Positions 5,742-8,638 of a DNA stretch of 8,638 nt are shown piece by piece. The position numbers were made by a program, and so were the translations under genes. A model generated the notes under the pieces. That model did no database searches. It was not told the origin of the DNA and saw nothing but the letters and a program-made list of their open reading frames with translations. Positions within the stretch are counted from its first letter, which is position 1. Each line of letters opens with the position of its first letter. Source of the DNA: Clostridia bacterium (GTDB taxonomy: Bacteria; Bacillota; Clostridia; Christensenellales; Aristaeellaceae); NCBI GenBank assembly GCA_017469605.1, contig JAFUGB010000262.1, positions 1 to 8,638 on the forward strand, written 5' to 3'.

Positions 5742-7513
5742 TCAATTTTATCCATCAGCCGGCTGTTGTTTTCCGTTTCATTCAGCAGCCCGTCCATGAC
5801 CTGTGCAAATGCCTCGGCGCCCTGCTCCGCCGCCTGCTGATGCAGGCGGGCGTATACGCGGCACGCCTTTTCATCCAGCATGCTGTCGGCGTTGCGGGTC
5901 TTGCTCCGGCTGCAATCCATGCGTCCGGACGCGTCCATATACAATTCCATGTTGGCCGTGCCGCGGAATTCCTCGGCAATGGCGCGGTCCAGCGCGATGC
6001 CGGTATCCTCCAGCATCACGGCGATGATGGTCAAACTGCCGCCTTCCCGCAGGGCGCGCGCCGAGCCAAACAGACGCTTGGGCTTGGCCAGGGAGCCCGC
6101 GGCCAGTCCACCGGGCAGGATGCGCACATTCTGGGGCGCGCATTCGCTGTAGGCGCGGCCCAGGGCGGTCAGATTGTCCACCAACAGCACCACGTCGTTT
6201 TTCTGCTCGGCCAGGCGCAGGGCCCGTTCCAAGGTCAGCTCCGCGATGCGGGTATGGTTTTCCATGGGCTCGTCAAAACCGGCGTAAATCACTTCGCCCG
6301 GCAGGGTGTCCCGGGCCACGGTGATATCCTCAGGCCGTTCGCCCAGCAGCAGACTCAGCAGGCGGGCTTTGGGGTATTGGGCGTGAATGCTGCACGCGAT
6401 GGCGGTAAGCAGCGCTGTTTTTCCGCTGCGGGGCGGAGCCAGGATCAGCGCGCGCTGGCCGAAGCCGATGGGGCAGATCAGGTCAATCACGCGCAGCATG
6501 CGGTTGTCCGGCGCCTTCTGGGACAGCAGGATTTGCCGGGTGGGGTAAATGGCGGTCAGCGTGTCAAAGGCCACCGGCGGCTTCACGTCCTGGGAATCAA
6601 TGCCGTTTACCTCGGTCACATACAGCAGCATGCCGTGGGTTTCGTTTTCCCGGCGGGGACGCACTTTTCCGCTTACCTTATCGCCGGTGCGCAGGTGGAA
6701 ACGGCGGATCTGGGCCGGGGAAACATAAATGTCCTCATGCCCCGGCAGATAATTGCCGGTGCGCAGGTAGCCGTGCCCCTCGCTTTGCAGCTCCAGCACG
6801 CCGGCGCTGTCGATTACTTCGCCCGAGGCCAGCAGATCGGGCAGCGCCATGGAAGGCGCGGCATCCCTGCGGCCGCGGTAATCATTCTGATAGCCGCTGT
6901 AGGCGGCAGGCCGGGACTCGGACTGATAGGGCGCGGGATACCGGGGATGGGCTTCCTGCGCCGGTTCGGCATCCTCCGCGGCGGGCTGCACAGCATCAGG
7001 GCCAAAACGCGATACGGTATTGGCAGGCCGCTGCACAACGCGCTGTTGTCCGTAGCCCGCGGATTGGATCGGACGCTGCTGCGTAAAGCCCGCGCCGGAA
7101 CGCTGGAAGCTGCCGGCGCTCTGCTGTTGGTAGCCCCGGGGATTGTGCCATGCCCGGGCGCCCTCCAGTGTGAAGGCGGGCTTATTGGTGCCCGGAACAT
7201 TGCCATGGCTTGCCGCGGGCTGCGCGGGCCGGGCGGCAGGCTGGGCCGGGGCAGGCGCTGAGGCGGCGGAGCGCGTAAAGGGAACGTTGGGCGTCAGCAC
7301 CGGCGTATCCTCGTCGTCGGCTACGATGGAAACGGTGCGGCGGACGGGGGCGGGGCTTTCCTGCGCGGGGGATTCTTCCCTGGCCAGCGCTTCCTTCAAG
7401 CGTTCCACGATGCCCTGCTTGGAAATCCCCGCGCTGAGCTTCACGCCGTTTTCCTTGGCCACCTGGCGCAGTTCCAATACGGTCATCGCTTCAAAGGCTT
7501 CTTTACTATACAA
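5738..7513 (-). CDS. rho: divergent transcription termination factor Rho with long disordered N-terminal insert
   Basis: Hexameric RNA-dependent ATPase/helicase family that ends transcription. The 591 residues greatly exceed the 419 of E. coli Rho. Order: Rho N-terminal helical domain (about 8-45, LELRQVAKENGVK); A/P/Q/G/R/Y-rich disordered insert (about 46-225); cold-shock-like RNA-binding domain (236-305, GHGYLR at 246-251, DIYVSPAQIRRFHLRTGD at 261-278); ATPase domain with Walker A APPRSGKT (359-366), catalytic Glu392 in GERPED, Walker B Asp446, Q-loop RILPGGL (464-470), KPKRLFGSAR (477-486) and RSKTR (536-540, arginine finger Arg540). Compared by eye with E. coli Rho, DER is GER, DSITR is DNLTA, LTGGVD is LPGGLA, about seven residues before the arginine finger are missing, and the TKTNDDFF tail motif is replaced. 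It may be a functional but diverged Rho or a second paralogue. The start is TTG, set by AGGAGG. It lies 33 bp after the methyltransferase gene. Confidence 0.9.
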   Translation of the reverse strand: MYSKEAFEAMTVLELRQVAKENGVKLSAGISKQGIVERLKEALAREESPAQESPAPVRRTVSIVADDEDTPVLTPNVPFTRSAASAPAPAQPAARPAQPAASHGNVPGTNKPAFTLEGARAWHNPRGYQQQSAGSFQRSGAGFTQQRPIQSAGYGQQRVVQRPANTVSRFGPDAVQPAAEDAEPAQEAHPRYPAPYQSESRPAAYSGYQNDYRGRRDAAPSMALPDLLASGEVIDSAGVLELQSEGHGYLRTGNYLPGHEDIYVSPAQIRRFHLRTGDKVSGKVRPRRENETHGMLLYVTEVNGIDSQDVKPPVAFDTLTAIYPTRQILLSQKAPDNRMLRVIDLICPIGFGQRALILAPPRSGKTALLTAIACSIHAQYPKARLLSLLLGERPEDITVARDTLPGEVIYAGFDEPMENHTRIAELTLERALRLAEQKNDVVLLVDNLTALGRAYSECAPQNVRILPGGLAAGSLAKPKRLFGSARALREGGSLTIIAVMLEDTGIALDRAIAEEFRGTANMELYMDASGRMDCSRSKTRNADSMLDEKACRVYARLHQQAAEQGAEAFAQVMDGLLNETENNSRLMDKID

Positions 7514-7528
7514 CGGTCTGTTCCTCCT
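7511..7528 (-). promoter_or_regulatory. ribosome binding site and TTG start of rho
   Basis: AGGAGG (7528-7523) stands nine bases before TTG (7513-7511). The first ATG in frame is nine codons further in, at a non-initiator position inside the conserved Rho N-terminal domain and without its own site. TTG is therefore the likely start. A rare start codon behind a strong ribosome binding site suggests tuned, moderate translation of rho. Confidence 0.75.
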
Positions 7529-7546
7529 GATCCAATAATAGGTTGC

Positions 7547-8548
7547 TTATTCTGTGGGGTTCAGGGCGATAAGCACGTCACGGTTGACGGCCTGCTCCAC
7601 CCAATGGGAAAAATCCGCGTAAAGCGGCGAGCCGGGCAAGGTAAAGCCTGCTTTCAGGACAAGCTTTTCCAATACGCCGCGCTTTAATGTGTAGGTATTG
7701 AAGGCAATGGCCGCAGCGCATCCCGGCAGCAGCGCCTGGCGCCAGGCGGGCAGGGCCTGGAGGAGCAGCGCTTCAAAATTGCCCATGCGCCCCTCCTCTC
7801 GGGGCGCGTGCTGCACACCGTAGGGCAGGTCGGCCACCAGCGCGTGTACCGGCGTTTTTCGCAGCAGCAAGCCCGTATCCCGGGTATCGGCGTGGAAGAA
7901 AGAAAGCGTCTGCGCTTGATTGCCCTGGGCCATGCGGATCACCGTGGCGGGCACGCTTTTGCCGCCCGGCAGCGTGTGGCCGGAGGCCTGGGCGGTGTGC
8001 TTGATCTTGTGGTACTGCAGCCATTTCCGGGTGAAGGCAACGCCTTCCTGCGTGCTTTTTTTGTCGCTTTCCACGCCGATCGCGTTCATGCCCCGGATCA
8101 GCGCGCAGTATAATGTGGTGCCGCGCCCGCATAAGGGATCGGCCACCCGGAGCCCGGGCGTTTGCCATTGATGGCCCGCCGACAGCGACAAATTCAGCAT
8201 CAGCTGGGTGAAATCGGCGTTGGTTTTGCCCTTGTACTTGAGAATTTGGGGCATATCCGCCGGCAGGAAGGAGGGCCGCTCCGGCATGTCCAACGGCCGC
8301 AGCAGGCCGTCCTCCAGGGCGGCTGTCATGTAAAGCTCCGAAAGCCGGGACAGAAAGGCGCGCTGCGCGAGGGACATCGGGGGCGCTTCAAAACACAAAA
8401 AGGGCGCGCCTCCCAGGATGCGCGGTTGGATGTCTGCCGATATTCCGCATGCCGCCAGCATGCAGGCCAGTTCCTTTTGTGAAAGCGAAAGCAGGGATTG
8501 CTGATAGCGCGCGTTGGAGTGAGCACGCAGTTGGAAAGCGTACAGCAT
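7547..8548 (-). CDS. TRM11/UPF0020-type RNA methyltransferase, probably guanine-N2
   Basis: S-adenosylmethionine-dependent methyltransferase whose catalytic half resembles RNA guanine-N2 enzymes (Trm11, TrmG10, RlmL relatives). Of 333 residues, about 1-100 form a diverged N-terminal part in which I cannot recognise a THUMP domain. Then come ILKYKGKTNADFTQLMLNL (102-120), the family entry motif; DPLCGRGTTL (137-146), the SAM-binding loop; VESDKK (159-164), whose acidic residue should hold the ribose; HADTRD (219-224); and DLPYG (240-244), the catalytic motif at the D/N-P-P-Y position with Leu in place of the first Pro. The ATG at 8548 has GTGAGG at 6-nt spacing; a GTG at 8560 would overlap that site and is rejected. 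It is the first gene after a promoter and is followed by rho in the same direction. The target RNA is unknown. Confidence 0.85.
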   Translation of the reverse strand: MLYAFQLRAHSNARYQQSLLSLSQKELACMLAACGISADIQPRILGGAPFLCFEAPPMSLAQRAFLSRLSELYMTAALEDGLLRPLDMPERPSFLPADMPQILKYKGKTNADFTQLMLNLSLSAGHQWQTPGLRVADPLCGRGTTLYCALIRGMNAIGVESDKKSTQEGVAFTRKWLQYHKIKHTAQASGHTLPGGKSVPATVIRMAQGNQAQTLSFFHADTRDTGLLLRKTPVHALVADLPYGVQHAPREEGRMGNFEALLLQALPAWRQALLPGCAAAIAFNTYTLKRGVLEKLVLKAGFTLPGSPLYADFSHWVEQAVNRDVLIALNPTE

Positions 8549-8584
8549 GGATAACCTCACTATGTGTCATCAGCCTGTAGAGGA

Positions 8585-8613
8585 AGTATACCACAGATAA
8601 AATGGAAGCGCAA
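8585..8613 (-). promoter_or_regulatory. promoter of the methyltransferase-rho pair
   Basis: On the minus strand TATACT (8590-8585) carries an upstream TGG, making an extended -10 element (TGGTATACT). TTGCGC (8613-8608) stands 17 bp further up as a weak -35 box. Transcription would start near 8578, giving a leader of about 30 nt. No other promoter is evident before rho, so both genes probably share it. The remaining bases to 8638 show nothing recognisable. Confidence 0.65.
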
Positions 8614-8638
8614 GCCGCGAAAAGAAATTTCATTCCGT

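Noticed and set aside
5756..5772. CAGCCGGCTG palindrome followed by TTGTTTT as a terminator for the VanY-type gene
   Set aside because: With a usable loop the stem has only three pairs, and the site lies within the rho coding end, so it is too weak to call.
5840..7261. A 473-codon plus-strand open frame opposite rho
   Set aside because: It is an antisense shadow of the GC-rich rho gene without initiation signals or recognisable domains.
1..8638. CRISPR arrays, tRNA or rRNA genes, transposases, toxin-antitoxin pairs or a defence system
   Set aside because: No regularly spaced repeats, cloverleaf or rRNA-like sequence, terminal inverted repeats or matching protein families were seen on either strand.

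Overview
The window looks like chromosomal DNA of a GC-rich anaerobic member of the Bacillota, class Clostridia. The reasons are strong AGGAGG-type ribosome binding sites, GTG/TTG-tolerant starts, a VanY-type carboxypeptidase of the clostridial kind, a COG4189-type ArsR regulator next to a sugar ABC importer, and a Rho with a long disordered N-terminal insert. A gut Christensenellales-like lineage would fit, but this is a weak guess. No tRNA, rRNA, insertion sequence, phage gene or CRISPR array was seen.

Region 1 (1-3660) is a sugar-uptake module. A minus-strand operon runs from a near-consensus sigma-A promoter (2557-2529) through an extracellular sugar-binding protein (2437-1193), an intercistronic hairpin (1183-1148) and a MalF/UgpA-type permease (1094-174). 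A well-placed ribosome binding site follows, opening only a 24-residue membrane peptide (169-95), and then very AT-rich DNA to the window edge. The second permease such importers need is not in view. Divergent from the operon is an ArsR-fold regulator with a large C-terminal beta-rich domain (2662-3588), probably the local sugar sensor. It ends at a bidirectional hairpin terminator.

Region 2 (3660-5741) holds galM (aldose 1-epimerase, minus strand), convergent with the regulator, and a membrane-anchored VanY-type D,D-carboxypeptidase (plus strand), divergent from galM. Their 71-bp shared upstream region carries two tandem imperfect 20-bp repeats. GalM fits the sugar theme; VanY acts on peptidoglycan and is probably unrelated to it.

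Region 3 (5738-8638) is a minus-strand pair: a TRM11/UPF0020-type RNA methyltransferase and, 33 bp downstream, a TTG-started Rho-like protein of 591 residues. Judged by eye against E. coli Rho, it keeps Walker A, the catalytic glutamate, Walker B and the arginine finger. It has lost several otherwise near-invariant residues and about seven residues before the arginine finger, and it has a roughly 180-residue Q/G/Y/R/P/A-rich disordered insert. This gene is the most unusual element in the window. The vanY-like gene and rho overlap tail to tail by four bases with no convincing terminator between them.
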